64,000 nucleotides of DNA from Hydractinia symbiolongicarpus (Eukaryota; Cnidaria; Hydrozoa; Anthoathecata; Hydractiniidae). Numbering within the stretch: position 1 is the stretch's first letter; the number at the start of each line of letters is the position of its first letter. The translations under genes were made by a program, and so were the position numbers. The stretch lies in contig NC_079881.1 of assembly GCF_029227915.1 (NCBI RefSeq), forward strand, positions 1,488,001 to 1,552,000. The letters run 5' to 3'. This document shows, piece after piece, positions 24,154 to 37,790 of this stretch. The notes under the pieces were generated by a model, which saw only the letters and a list, made by a program, of their open reading frames with translations, searched no databases and was not told the origin of the DNA.

Positions 24154-27100
24154 CTCCCTGGGTACTTTCTTTGTATACTTTTGACTATACGGCCAAGTCC
24201 GGGGTTTACGGGAAATGGCGGGTCTTCGTTTGCCGGCGATTAAACTTCTTTTATTCAGCGTCTCATCAAAAATGAAAACATTTTTGAAAACTACAAGTCT
24301 CATGCGTTTTAGTGGTGAAAAGATAATTTAAAAAATCGTTCGGGAAATGAGTTTACTCCCTGGGTACTTCATTTGTATACTTTTGACTATACAAGCCAAG
24401 CCCGGGATTTAGGGAAATCGTGGTATTTCGTTTGCCGGCGATTAAACCTCTTTCATTAAGCGTCTCATCAAAAATGAAAACATTTCTGAAAACTACAAAT
24501 CTCATGCGTTTTAGTGATGAAAAAATAATTTAAAAAATCGTTCGGGAAATGAGTTTACTCCCTGGGTACCTTCTTTGTATACTTTTGACGATACGGGCCG
24601 AGTCCGGGATTTACGGGAAATCGCGGGTTTTCTTTTGCCGGCGATTAAAATTCTTTTATTCAGCGTCTCATCAAAATTGAAAACATTTTTAAAAACTACA
24701 AGTCTCATGGGCTTTAGTGGTGAAATAATAATGTAAAAAATCGTTCGGGAAATGAGTTTACTCCCTGGGTACTATCTTTGCATACTTTTGACTATACGGA
24801 CCGAGTCCGGGATTTACGGGAAATCGCGAGCTTCGTTTGCCGGCGATTAAACCACTTTAACTAAGCGTCTCATCAAAAATGAAAACATTTCTGAAAACTA
24901 CAAGTCTCATGCGTTTTAGTGGTTAAAAAATAATTTAAAAAATCGTTCGGGAAATGAATTTACTCCCAGGGTACTTTTTTTGTATACTTTTGACTATACG
25001 GGCCGAGTCCGGGATTTACGGAAAATCGCGGGTTTTCGTTTGCCGGCGATTAAACTTCTTTTATTCATTTATTTGTCTCATCAAAAATGAAAACATTTTT
25101 AAAAACTACAAGTCTTATGTGTTTTAGTGGTGAAAAAATAATTTAAAAAATCGTTCGGGAAATGAGTTTACTCCCTGGGAACTTTCTTTTTATACTTTTG
25201 ACTATACGGGCCGAGTCCGGGGTTTACGGGAAATGGCGGGTTTTCGTTTTCCGGCGATTAAACTTCTTTTATTCAGCGTCTCATCAAAAATCATCATTTG
25301 TATACTTTTGACTATACAATCCAAGCCCGGGATTGACGGGAAATCGCGAATTTTCGTTTGCCGGCGATTAAACCACTTTCATTAAGCGTCTCATCAAAAA
25401 TGAAAACATTTCTGAAAACTACAAGTCTCATGCGTTTTAGTGGTGAAAATATAATTTAAAAAATCGTTCGGGAAATAAGTTTACTCCCTGGGTACTTCAT
25501 TTGTATACTTTTGATTATACAAGCCAAGCCGGGATTTAGGGAAATCGTGGTATTTCGTTTGCCGGCGATTAAACCTCTTTCATTAAGCGTCTCATCAAAA
25601 ATGAAAACATTTCTGAAAACTACAAGTCTCATGCGTTTTAGTGATGAAAAAATAATTTAAAAAATCGTTCGGGAAATGAGTTTACTCCCTGGGTACCTTC
25701 TTTGTATACTTTGGACTATACGGGCCGAGTCCGGGATTTACGGGAAATTGCGGGTTTTCTTTTGCTGGCGATTAAACTTCTTTTATTCAGCGTCTCATCA
25801 AAAATGAAAACATTTTTAAAAACTACAAGTCTCATGGGCTTTAGTGGTGAAATAATAATGTAAAAAATCGTTCGGGAAATGAGTTTACTCCCTGGGTACT
25901 TTCTTTGCATACTTTGGACTATACGGACCGAGTCCGGGATTTACGGGAAATCGCGGGTTTTCGTTTGCCGGCGATTAAACCACTTTCACTAAGCGTCTCA
26001 TCAAAAATGAAAACGTTTCTGAAAACTACAAGTCTCATGCGTTTTAGTGATGAAAAAATAATTTAAAAAATCGTTCGGGAAATGAGTTTACTCCTTGGGT
26101 ACCTTCTTTGTATACTTTTGACTATACGGGCCGAGTCCGGGATTTACGGGAAATCGCGGGTTTTCTTTTGCTGGCGATTAAACTTCTTTTATTCAGCGTC
26201 TCATCAAAAATGAAAACATTTTTAAAAACTACAAGTCTCATGGGCTTTAGTGGTGAAATAATAATGTAAAAAATCGTTCGGGAAATGAGTTTACTCCCTG
26301 GGTACTTTATTTGCATACTTTTGACTATACGGACCGAGTCCGGGATTTACGGGAAATGGCGGGTTTTCGTTTGCCGGCGATTAAACTTCTTTTATTCAGC
26401 GTCTCATCAAAAATGAAAACATTTTTAAAAACTACAAGTCTCATGTGCTTTAGTGGTGAAAAAACAATTTAAAAAATCGTTCGGGAAATGAGTTTACTCC
26501 CTGGGTACTTTCTTTGTATACTTTTGACTATACGGGCCGAGTCCGAAGTTTACGGGAAATGGCGGGTTTTCGTTTGCCGGCGATTAAACTTCTTTTATTC
26601 AGCGTCTCATCAAAAATGAAAACATTTTTAAAAACTACAAGTCTCATGTGTTTTAGTGGTGAAAAAATAATTTAAAAAATCGTTCGGGAAATGAGTTTAC
26701 TCCCTGGGAACTTTCTTTTTTTACTTTTGACTATACGGGCCGAGTCCGGGGTTTACGGGAAATGGCGGGTTTTCGTTTTCCGGCGATTAAACTTCTTTTA
26801 TTCAGCGTCTCATCAAAAATGAAAACATTTTTGAAAACTACAAGTCTCATGCGTTTTAGTGGTGAAAAGATAATTTAAAAAATCGTTCGGAAAATGAGTT
26901 TACTCCCTGGGTACTTCATTTGTATACTTTTAACTATACAATCCAAGCCCGGGATTTACGGGAAATCGCGAATTTTCGTTTGTCGGCGATTAAACCACTT
27001 TCTTCAAGCGTCTCATCAAAAATGAAAACATTTCTGAAATCTACAAGTCTCATGCGTTTTAGTGGTTAAATAATAATTTAAAAAATCGTTCGGGAAAGGA

Positions 27101-27840
27101 GTTTACTCCCAGGGTACTTTCTTTGTATACTTTTGACCATACGGGCCGAGTCCGGGATTTACGGGAAATCGCGGGTTTTCGTTTGCCGGCGATTAAACTC
27201 CTTTTATTCAGCGTCCCATCAAAAATGAAAACATTTTTAAAAACTACAAGTCTCATGTGCTTTAGTGGTGAAAAAATAATTTAAAAAATCGTTCGGGAAA
27301 TGAGTTTACTCCCTGGGTACTTCATTTGTATACTTTTGACTATACAATCCAAGCCCGGGATTGACGGGAAATCGCGAATTTTCGTTTGCCGGCGATTAAA
27401 CCACTTTCATTAAGCGTCTCATCAAAAATGAAAACATTTCTGAAAACTACAAGTCTCATGCGTTTTAGTGGTGAAAATATAATTTAAAAAATCGTTCGGG
27501 AAATGAGTTTACTCCCTGGGTACTTCATTTGTATACTTTTGACTATACAAGCCAAGCCCGGGATTTAGGGAAATCGTGGTATTTCGTTTGCCGGCGATTA
27601 AACCTCTTTCATTAAGCGTCTCATCAAAAATGAAAACATTTCTGAAAACTACAAGTCTCATGCGTTTTAGTGATGAAAAAATAATTTAAAAAATCGTTCG
27701 GGAAATGAGTTTACTCCCTGGGTACCTTCTTTGTATACTTTTGACTATACGGGCCGAGTCCGGGATTTACGGGAAATCGCGGTTTTTCTTTTGCTGGCGA
27801 TTAAACTTCTTTTATTCAGCGTCTCATCAAAAATGAAAAC
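24154..27840. repeat. Marker block X, copy 3
   Basis: It matches copy 1 at a constant offset of 17,668 bp, from upstream of its type A (about 23.35 kb, matching 5.68 kb) to about 27.84 kb (matching 10.17 kb), so about 4.5 kb moved or was copied as one piece. The L insertion (about 25,067) and the 313-bp M pair (25,171) are retained. Differences from copy 1 are scattered single bases. Confidence 0.85.
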
Positions 27841-27864
27841 ATTTTTAAAAACTATAAGTCTCAT
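25432..27864. repeat. 12-monomer tandem duplication, copy 1
   Basis: It matches 27,865 to about 30,290 at a constant offset of 2,433 bp (12 x 203 minus 3). Shared private marks include TTTTGATTATACAAGCC with AAGCCGGGATT, CTTTGGACTATACG, GAGTCCGAAGTT and GCGTCCCATC. The unit lies inside block X copy 3, so it arose after that block was copied to this place. Confidence 0.85.
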
Positions 27865-30290
27865 GCGTTTTAGTGGTGAAAATATAATTTAAAAAATCGT
27901 TCGGGAAATAAGTTTACTCCCTGGGTACTTCATTTGTATACTTTTGATTATACAAGCCAAGCCGGGATTTAGGGAAATCGTGGTATTTCAGTTGCCGGCG
28001 ATTAAACCTCTTTCATTAAGCGTCTCATCAAAAATGAAAACATTTCTGAAAACTACAAGTCTCATGCGTTTTAGTGATGAAAAAATAATTTAAAAAATCG
28101 TTCGGGAAATGAGTTTACTCCCTGGGTACCTTCTTTGTATACTTTGGACTATACGGGCCGAGTCCGGGATTTACGGGAAATTGCGGGTTTTCTTTTGCTG
28201 GCGATTAAACTTCTTTTATTCAGCGTCTCATCAAAAATGAAAACATTTTTAAAAACTACAAGTCTCATGGGCTTTAGTGGTGAAATAATAATGTAAAAAA
28301 TCGTTCGGGAAATGAGTTTACTCCCTGGGTACTTTCTTTGCATACTTTGGACTATACGGACCGAGTCCGGGATTTACGGGAAATCGCGGGTTTTCGTTTG
28401 CCGGCGATTAAACCACTTTCACTAAGCGTCTCATCAAAAATGAAAACGTTTCTGAAAACTACAAGTCTCATGCGTTTTAGTGATGAAAAAATAATTTAAA
28501 AAATCGTTCGGGAAATGAGTTTACTCCTTGGGTACCTTCTTTGTATACTTTTGACTATACGGGCCGAGTCCGGGATTTACGGGAAATCGCGGGTTTTCTT
28601 TTGCTGGCGATTAAACTTCTTTTATTCAGCGTCTCATCAAAAATGAAAACATTTTTAAAAACTACAAGTCTCATGGGCTTTAGTGGTGAAATAATAATGT
28701 AAAAAATCGTTCGGGAAATGAGTTTACTCCCTGGGTACTTTATTTGCATACTTTTGACTATACGGACCGAGTCCGGGATTTACGGGAAATGGCGGGTTTT
28801 CGTTTGCCGGCGATTAAACTTCTTTTATTCAGCGTCTCATCAAAAATGAAAACATTTTTAAAAACTACAAGTCTCATGTGCTTTAGTGGTGAAAAAACAA
28901 TTTAAAAAATCGTTCGGGAAATGAGTTTACTCCCTGGGTACTTTCTTTGTATACTTTTGACTATACGGGCCGAGTCCGAAGTTTACGGGAAATGGCGGGT
29001 TTTCGTTTGCCGGCGATTAAACTTCTTTTATTCAGCGTCTCATCAAAAATGAAAACATTTTTAAAAACTACAAGTCTCATGTGTTTTAGTGGTGAAAAAA
29101 TAATTTAAAAAATCGTTCGGGAAATGAGTTTACTCCCTGGGAACTTTCTTTTTTTACTTTTGACTATACGGGCCGAGTCCGGGGTTTACGGGAAATGGCG
29201 GGTTTTCGTTTTCCGGCGATTAAACTTCTTTTATTCAGCGTCTCATCAAAAATGAAAACATTTTTGAAAACTACAAGTCTCATGCGTTTTAGTGGTGAAA
29301 AGATAATTTAAAAAATCGTTCGGAAAATGAGTTTACTCCCTGGGTACTTCATTTGTATACTTTTAACTATACAATCCAAGCCCGGGATTTACGGGAAATC
29401 GCGAATTTTCGTTTGTCGGCGATTAAACCACTTTCTTCAAGCGTCTCATCAAAAATGAAAACATTTCTGAAATCTACAAGTCTCATGCGTTTTAGTGGTT
29501 AAATAATAATTTAAAAAATCGTTCGGGAAAGGAGTTTACTCCCAGGGTACTTTCTTTGTATACTTTTGACCATACGGGCCGAGTCCGGGATTTACGGGAA
29601 ATCGCGGGTTTTCGTTTGCCGGCGATTAAACTCCTTTTATTCAGCGTCCCATCAAAAATGAAAACATTTTTAAAAACTACAAGTCTCATGTGCTTTAGTG
29701 GTGAAAAAATAATTTAAAAAATCGTTCGGGAAATGAGTTTACTCCCTGGGTACTTCATTTGTATACTTTTGACTATACAATCCAAGCCCGGGATTGACGG
29801 GAAATCGCGAATTTTCGTTTGCCGGCGATTAAACCACTTTCATTAAGCGTCTCATCAAAAATGAAAACATTTCTGAAAACTACAAGTCTCATGCGTTTTA
29901 GTGGTGAAAATATAATTTAAAAAATCGTTCGGGAAATGAGTTTACTCCCTGGGTACTTCATTTGTATACTTTTGACTATACAAGCCAAGCCCGGGATTTA
30001 GGGAAATCGTGGTATTTCGTTTGCCGGCGATTAAACCTCTTTCATTAAGCGTCTCATCAAAAATGAAAACATTTCTGAAAACTACAAGTCTCATGCGTTT
30101 TAGTGATGAAAAAATAATTTAAAAAATCGTTCGGGAAATGAGTTTACTCCCTGGGTACCTTCTTTGTATACTTTTGACTATACGGGCCGAGTCCGGGATT
30201 TACGGGAAATCGCGGTTTTTCTTTTGCTGGCGATTAAACTTCTTTTATTCAGCGTCTCATCAAAAATGAAAACATTTTTAAAAACTACAA
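27865..30290. repeat. 12-monomer tandem duplication, copy 2
   Basis: Second copy of 25,432-27,864. Part of it is copied a third time just downstream at an offset of 2,029 bp, which is two monomers shorter than the tandem unit. The private GCGGTTTTTC mark of the C monomer closing copy 1 (about 27,780) recurs at the end of copy 2 (about 30,213). Confidence 0.83.
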
Positions 30291-33200
30291 GTCTCATGGG
30301 CTTTAGTGGTGAAATAATAATGTAAAAAATCGTTCGGGAAATGAGTTTACTCCCTGGGTACTTTCTTTGCATACTTTTGACTATACGGACCGAGTCCAGG
30401 ATTTACGGGAAATCGCGGGTTTTCGTTTGCCGGCGATTAAACCACTTTCACTAAGCGTCTGATCAAAAATGAAAACGTTTCTGAAAACTACAAGTCTCAT
30501 GCGTTTTAGTGATGAAAAAATAATTTAAAAAATCGTTCGGGAAATGAGTTTACTCCTTGGGTACCTTCTTTGTATACTTTTGACTATACGGGCCGAGTCC
30601 GGGATTTACGGGAAATCGCGGGTTTTCTTTTGCTGGCGATTAAACTTCTTTTATTCAGCGTCTCATCAAAAATGAAAACATTTTTAAAAACTACAAGTCT
30701 CATGGGCTTTAGTGGTGAAATAATAATGTAAAAAATCGTTCGGGAAATGAGTTTACTCCCTGGGTACTTAATTTGCATACTTTTGACTATACGGACCGAG
30801 TCCGGGATTTACGGGAAATGGCGGGTTTTCGTTTGCCGGCGATTAAACTTCTTTTATTCAGCGTCTCATCAAAAATGAAAACATTTTTAAAAACTACAAG
30901 TCTCATGTGCTTTAGTGGTGAAAAAACAATTTAAAAAATCGTTTGGGAAATGAGTTTACTCCCTGGGTACTTTCTTTGTATACTTTTGACTATACGGGCC
31001 GAGTCCGGAGTTTACGGGAAATGGCGGGTTTTCGTTTGCCGGCGATTAAACTTCTTTTATTCAGCGTCTCATCAAAAATGAAAACATTTTCAAAAACTAC
31101 AAGTCTCATGTGTTTTAGTGGTGAAAAAATAATTTAAAAAATCGTTCGGGAAATGAGTTTACTCCCTGGGAACTTTCTTTTTTTACTTTTGACTATACGG
31201 GCCGAGTCCGGGGTTTACGGGAAATGGCGGGTTTTCGTTTTCCGGCGATTAAACTTCTTTTATTCAGCGTCTCATCAAAAATGAAAACATTTTTGAAAAC
31301 TACAAGTCTCATGCGTTTTAGTGGTGAAAAGATAATTTAAAAAATCGTTCGGAAAATGAGTTTACTCCCTGGGTACTTCATTTGTATACTTTTAACTATA
31401 CAATCCAAGCCGGGGATTTACGGGAAATCGCGAATTTTCGTTTGTCGGCGATTAAACCACTTTCACTAAGCGTCTGATCAAAAATGAAAACGTTTCTGAA
31501 AACTACAAGTCTCATGCGTTTTAGTGGTTAAATAATAATTTAAAAAATCGTTCGGGAAATGTGTTTACTCCCAGGGTACTTTTTTTGTATACTTTTGACT
31601 ATACGTTCCGAGTCCGGGATTTACGGGAAATCGCGGGTTTTCGTTTGCCGGCGATTAAACTTCCTTTATTCAGCGTCTCATCAAAAATGAAAACATTTTT
31701 AAAAACTACAAGTCTCATGTGTTTTAGTGGTGAAAAAATAATTTAAAAAATCGTTCGGGAAATGAGTTTACTCCCTGGGTACTTCATTTGTATACTTTTG
31801 ACTATACAATCCAAGCCCGGGATTGACGGGAAATCGCGGGTTTTCGTTTTCCGGCGATTAAACTTCTTTTATTCAGCGTCTCATCAAAAATGAAAACATT
31901 TCTGAAAACTACAAGTCTCATGCGTTTTAGTGGTTAAATAATAATTTAAAAAATCGTTCGGGAAATGAGTTTACTCCCAGGGTACTTTCTTTGCATACTT
32001 TTGACTATACGGACCGAGTCCGGGATTTACGGGAAATCGCGGGTTTTCGTTTGCCGGCGATTAAACCACTTTCACTAAGCGTCTCATCAAAAAAGAAAAC
32101 ATTTCTGAAAACTACAAGTCTCATGCGTTTTAGTGGTTAAATAATAATTTAAAAAATCGTTCGGGAAATGAGTTTACTCGCAGGGTACTTTCTTTGTATA
32201 CTTTTGACTATACGGGCCGAGTCCGGGATTTACGGGAAATCGCGGGTTTTCGTTTGCCGGCGATTAAACTCCTTTTATTCAGCGTCTCATCAAAAATGAA
32301 AACATTTTTAAAAACTACAAGTCTCATGTGCCTTAGTGGTGAAAAAATAATTTAAAAAATCGTTCGGGAAATGAGTTTACTCCCTGGGTACTTTCTTTGT
32401 ATACTTTTGACTATACGGGCCGAGTCCGGGATTTACGGGAAATCGCGGGTTTTCGTTTGACGGCGATTAAACCACTTTCACTAAGCGTCTCATCAAAAAT
32501 GAAAACATTTCTGAAAACTACAAGTCTCATGCGTTTTAGTGGTTAAATAATAATTTAAAAAATCGTTCGGGAAATGAGTTTACTCCCTGGGTACTTTCTT
32601 TGTATACTTTTGACTATACGGGCCGAGTCGGGGATTTACGGGAAGTCGCGGGTTTTCGTTTGCCGGCGATTAAACTTCTTTTATTCAGCGTCTCATCAAA
32701 AATGAAAACATTTTTCTAAACTACAAGTCTCATGCGTTTTAGTGGTAAAAAAATAATTTAAAAAATCGTTCGGGAAATGAGTTTACTCCCTTGGTACCTT
32801 CTTTGTATACTTTTGACTATACGGGCCGAATCCGGGATTTACGGGAAATCGCAGGTTTTCGTTTGCCGGCGATTAAACTTCTTTTACTCAGCGTCTCATC
32901 AAAAATGAAAACATTTTTGAAAACTACAAGTCTCATGGGCTTTAGTGGTGAAAAGATAATTTAAAAAATCGTTTTGGAAATGAGTTTACTCACAGGGTAC
33001 TTTCTTTGTATACATTCGACTATACGGGCCAAGCCCGGGATGTACGGGAAGTCGCGGGTTTTCGTTTGCCGGCGATTAAACTTCTTTTATTCAGCGTCTC
33101 ATCAAAAATGAAAACATTTTTCTAAACTACAAGTCTCATGCGTTTTAGTGGTGAAAAAATAATTTAAAAAATCGTTCGGGAAATGAGTTTACTCCCTGGG

Positions 33201-36200
33201 TACTTTTTTGTATACTTTTGACTATACGGGCCGAGTCCGGGGTTTACGGGAAATAGCGGGTTTTCGTTTGCTGGCGATTAAACTTCTTTTATTCAGCGTC
33301 TCATCAAAAATGAAAACATTTTTGAAAACTGCAAGTCTCATGCGTTTTAGTGGTGAAAAGATAATTTAAAAAATCGTTTTGGAAATGAGTTTACTCACAG
33401 GGTACTTTCTTTGTATACATTCGACTATACGGGCCAAGCCCGGGATGTACGGGAAATCGCGAGTTTTCGTTTGCCGGCGATTAAACCACTTTCATTAAGC
33501 GTCTCATCAAAAATGAAAACATTTTTGAAAACTACAAGTGTCATGCGTTTTAGTGGTGAAAAGATAATTTAAAAAATCGTTTTGGAAATGAGTTTACTCA
33601 CAGGGTACTTTCTTTGTGTACATTTGACTATAAAGGCCAAGCCCGGGATTTACGGGAAATCGCGGGTTTTCTTTTGCCGGCGATTAAACCACTTTCATTA
33701 GGCGTCTCATCAAAAATGAAAACATTTCTAAAAACTACAAGTCTCATGGGTTTTAGTGGTGAAAAAATAATTTAAAAAATCGTTCGGGAAATGAGTTTAC
33801 TCCCTGGGTACTTTCTTTGTATACTTTTGACTATACGGGCCGAGTCCGGGGTTTACGGGAAATGGCGGGTTTTCGTTTGCCGGCGATTAAACTTCTTTTA
33901 TTCAGCGTCTCATCAAAAATGAAAACATTTTTGAAAACTACAAGTCTCATGGGCTTTAGTGGTGAAAAGATAATTTAAAAAATCGTTTTGGAAATGAGTT
34001 TACTCACAGGGTACTTTCTTTGTATACATTCGACTATACGGGCCAAGCCCGGGATGTACGGGAAATTGCGAGTTTTCGTTTGCCAGCGATTAAACCACTT
34101 TCATTAGGCGTCTCATCAAAAATGAAAACATTTCTGAAGACTACAAGTCTCGTGCGTTTTAGTGGTGAAAAAACAATTTAAAAAATCGTTCGGGAAATGA
34201 GTTTACTCCCTGGGTACTTTCTTTGTATACTTTTGACTATACGGGCCGAGTCCGGGGTTTACGGGAAATGGCGGGTTTTCGTTTGCCGGCGATTAAACTT
34301 CTTTTATTCAGCGTTTCATCAAAAATGAAAACATTTTTGAAAACTGCAAGTCTCATGCGTTTTAGTGGTGAAAAGATAATTTAAAAAATCGTTTTGGAAA
34401 TGAGTTTACTCACAGGGTACTTTCTTTGTGTGCATCCGACTATAAAGGCCGAGCCCGGGATTTACGGGAAATCGCGGGTTTTCTTTTGCCGGCGATTAAA
34501 CCACTTTCATTAGGCGTCTCATCAAAAATGAAAACATTTCTGAAAACTACAAGTCTCATGCGTTTTAGTGGTGAAAAAATAATTTAAAAAATCGTTTTGG
34601 AAATGAGTTTACTCACAGGGTACTTTCTTTGTGTACATTCGACTATAAAGGCCAAGCCCGGGATTTACGGGAAATCGCGGGTTTTCTTTTGCCGGCGATT
34701 AAACCACTTTCATTAGGCGTCTCATCAAAAATGAAAACATTTCTAAAAACTACAAGTCTCATGCGTTTTAGTGGTGAAAAAATAATTTAAAAAATCGTTC
34801 GGGAAATGAGTTTACTCCCTGGGTACCTTCTTTGTATACTTTTGACTATACGGGCCGAATCCGGGATTTACGGGAAATCGCAGGTTTTCGTTTGCCGGCG
34901 ATTAAACTTCTTTTATTCAGCGTCTCATCAAAAATGAAAACACTTTTGAAAACTACAAGTCTCATGGGCTTTAGTGGTGAAAAGATAATTTAAAAAATCG
35001 TTTTGGAAATGAGTTTACTGACAGGGTACTTTCTTTGTATAGATTCGACTATACGGGCCAAGCCCGGGATGTACGGGAAATTGCGAGTTTTCGTTTGCCA
35101 GCGATTAAACCACTTTCATTAGGCGTCTCATCAAAAATGAAAACATTTCTGAAAACTACAAGTCTCATGCGTTTTAGTGGTGAAAAAATAATTTAAAAAA
35201 TCGTTCGGGAAATGAGTTTACTCCCTGGGTACTTTCTTTGTATACTTTTGACTATACGGGCCGAGTCGGGGATTTACGGGAAGTCGCGGGTTTTCGTTTG
35301 CCGGCGATTAAACTTCTTTTATTCAGCGTCTCATCAAAAATGAAAACATTTTTCTAAATTACAAGTCTCACGCGTTTTATTGGTGAAAAAATAATTTAAA
35401 AAATCGTTCGGGAAATGAGTTTACTCCCTGGGTACTTTCTTTGTATACTTTTTGACTATAAAGGCCGAGCCCGGGATTTACGGGAAATCGCGGGTTTTCT
35501 TTTGCCGGCGATTAAACCACTTTCATTAGGCGTCTCATCAAAAATGAAAACATTTCTGAAAACTACAAGTCTCATGCGTTTTAGTGGTGAAAAAATAATT
35601 TAAAAAATCGTTTTGGAAATGAGTTTACTCACAGGGTACTTTCTTTGTGTACATTCGACTATAAAGGCCAAGCCCGGGATTTACGGGAAATCGCGGGTTT
35701 TCTTTTGCCGGCGATTAAACCACTTTCATTAGGCGTCTCATCAAAAATGAAAACATTTCTAAAAACTACAAGTCTCATGCGTTTTAGTGGTGAAAAAATA
35801 ATTTAAAAAATCGTTCGGGAAATGAGTTTACTCCCTGGGTATCTTCTTTGTATACTTTTGACTATACGGGCCGAATCCGGGATTTACGGGAAATCGCAGG
35901 TTTTCGTTTGCCGGCGATTAAACTTCTTTTATTCAGCGTCTCATCAAAAATGAAAACACTTTTGAAAACTACAAGTCTCATGGGCTTTAGTGGTGAAAAG
36001 ATAATTTAAAAAATCGTTTTGGAAATGAGTTTACTGACAGGGTACTTTCTTTGTATACATTCGACTATACGGGCCAAGCCCGGGATGTACGGGAAATTGC
36101 GAGTTTTCGTTTGCCAGCGATTAAACCACTTTCATTAGGCGTCTCATCAAAAATGAAAACATTTCTGAAAACTACAAGTCTCATGCGTTTTAGTGGTGAA

Positions 36201-37758
36201 AAAATAATTTAAAAAATCGTTCGGGAAATGAGTTTACTCCCTGGGTACTTTCTTTGTATACTTTTGACTATACGGGCCGAGTCGGGGATTTACGGGAAGT
36301 CGCGGGTTTTCGTTTGCCGGCGATTAAACTTCTTTTATTCAGCGTCTCATCAAAAATGAAAACATTTTTCTAAATTACAAGTCTCACGCGTTTTATTGGT
36401 GAAAAAATAATTTAAAAAATCGTTCGGGAAATGAGTTTACTCCCTGGGTACTTTCTTTGTATACTTTTTGACTATACGGGCCGAGTCCGGGGTTTACGGG
36501 AAATGGCGGGTTTTCGTTTGCCGGCGATTAAACTTCTTTTATTCAGCGTCTCATCAAAAATGAAAACATTTTTAAAAACTACAAGTCTCATGTGCTTTAG
36601 TGGTGAAAAAACAATTTAAAAAATCGTTCGGGAAATGAGTTTACTCCCTGGGTACTTTCTTTGTATACTTTTGACTATACGGGCCGAGTCCGGGGTTTAC
36701 GGGAAATGGCGGGTTTTCGTTTGCCGGCGATTAAACTTCTTTTATTCAGCGTTTCATCAAAAATGAAAACATTTTTGAAAACTGCTAGTCTCATGCGTTT
36801 TAGTGGTGAAAAGATAATTTAAAAAATCGTTTTGGAAATGAGTTTACTCACAGGGTACTTTCTTTGTGTGCATCCGACTATAAAGGCCGAGCCCGGGATT
36901 TACGGGAAATCGCGGGTTTTCTTTTGCCGGCGATTAAACCACTTTCATTAGGCGTCTCATCAAAAATGAAAACATTTCTGAAAACTACAAGTCTCATGCG
37001 TTTTAGTGGTGAAAAAATAATTTAAAAAATCGTTTTGGAAATGAGTTTACTCACAGGGTACTTTCTTTGTGTACATTCGACTATAAAGGCCAAGCCCGGG
37101 ATTTACGGGAAATCGCTGGTTTTCTTTTGCCGGCGATTAAACCACTTTCATTAGGCGTCTCATCAAAAATGAAAACATTTCTAAAAACTACAAGTCTCAT
37201 GCGTTTTAGTGGTGAAAAAATAATTTAAAAAATCGTTCGGGAAATGAGTTTACTCCCTGGGTACCTTCTTTGTATACTTTTGACTATACGGGCCGAATCC
37301 GGGATTTACGGGAAATCGCAGGTTTTCGTTTGCCGGCGATTAAACTTCTTTTATTCAGCGTCTCATCAAAAATGAAAACATTTTTGAAAACTACAAGTCT
37401 CATGGGCTTTAGTGGTGAAAAGATAATTTAAAAAATCGTTCGGGAAATGAGTTTACTCACAGGGTACTTTCTTTGTATACATTCGACTATACGGGCCAAG
37501 CCCGGGATGTACGGGAAATCGCGAGTTTTCGTTTGCCAGCGATTAAACCACTTTCATTAAGCGTCTCATCAAAAATGAAAACATTTCTGAAAACTACAAG
37601 TCTCATGCGGTTTAGTGGTGAGAAAATAATTTAAAAAATCGTTCGGAAAATGAGTTTACTCCCTGGGTACCTTCTTTGTATACTTTTGACTATACGGGCC
37701 GAATCCGGGGTTTACGGGAAATGGCGGGTTCTCGTTTGCCGGCGATTAAACTTCTTTT
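30291..37758. repeat. Mosaic satellite leading to island 1
   Basis: Early monomers continue the X-type third copy. About 31.1-32.4 kb resembles 15.9-17.0 kb (same ACGTTCCGAG monomer at 31,561 and 16,032; same CATCAAAAAAGAAAAC). From about 32.8 kb the right-hand subfamilies dominate: P (CGTTTTGGAAATG, ACATTCGACTATACG, GGGATGTACGGG), Q (GTACATTCGACTATAAAGG), R (GCCGAATCCGGG, ATCGCAGG, CATGGGC) and T (AAAACTGCAAG). A five-monomer tandem duplication of offset 1,016 bp spans about 34.6-36.5 kb, marked by TTTACTGACAGGG at 35,013 and 36,029. Confidence 0.82.
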
Positions 37759-37767
37759 TGCGGAGAG
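37758..37767 (+). repeat. Island left terminal inverted match
   Basis: TTGCGGAGAG at the left junction is the exact reverse complement of CTCTCCGCAA at 41,092-41,101, 16 bp inside the right junction. A 10-bp terminal inverted repeat would fit a cut-and-paste element or MITE. The first T can equally be read as the last satellite base, and no clean target-site duplication is visible. Confidence 0.45.
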
Positions 37768-37774
37768 AAGCGGA

Positions 37775-37790
37775 GTGCGCGTCAGCGCAC
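37775..37790. repeat. GC-rich palindrome at island left end
   Basis: GTGCGC and GCGCAC pair perfectly around GTCA. Three GCGGAG hexamers surround it (37,760, 37,770 and 37,799). This cluster of GC-rich short repeats stands out sharply against the AT-rich island and looks like the structured end of a transposable element. The second island has the same palindrome at 48,036-48,051. Confidence 0.65.

Larger units (their letters stand above)
1..37758. repeat. 203-bp satellite array, left segment
   Basis: Tandem monomers are all in the same orientation. Successive copies of the landmark ATCGTTCGGGAAATGAG lie 203 bp apart (384, 587, 790), with occasional 202-bp copies. Each monomer has a CpG-rich half (from the TATACGGGCCGAGTCC motif to GCCGGCGATTAAAC; 12 CpG counted by eye in one type-F copy) and an AT-rich half (CATCAAAAATG through AATAATTTAAAAAATC). 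Monomers differ at recurring diagnostic sites, which define types that recur in order (see the HOR entries). The segment ends mid-monomer at the island junction. No gene is visible. A centromeric or heterochromatic location is plausible from the organisation but is not shown by sequence. Confidence 0.98.

Noticed and set aside
1-37758. CRISPR-like array (regularly spaced repeats)
   Set aside because: The repeat is a continuous 203-bp tandem monomer with no separate constant repeat and variable spacer, and there is no cas-like gene. The context is eukaryotic satellite.
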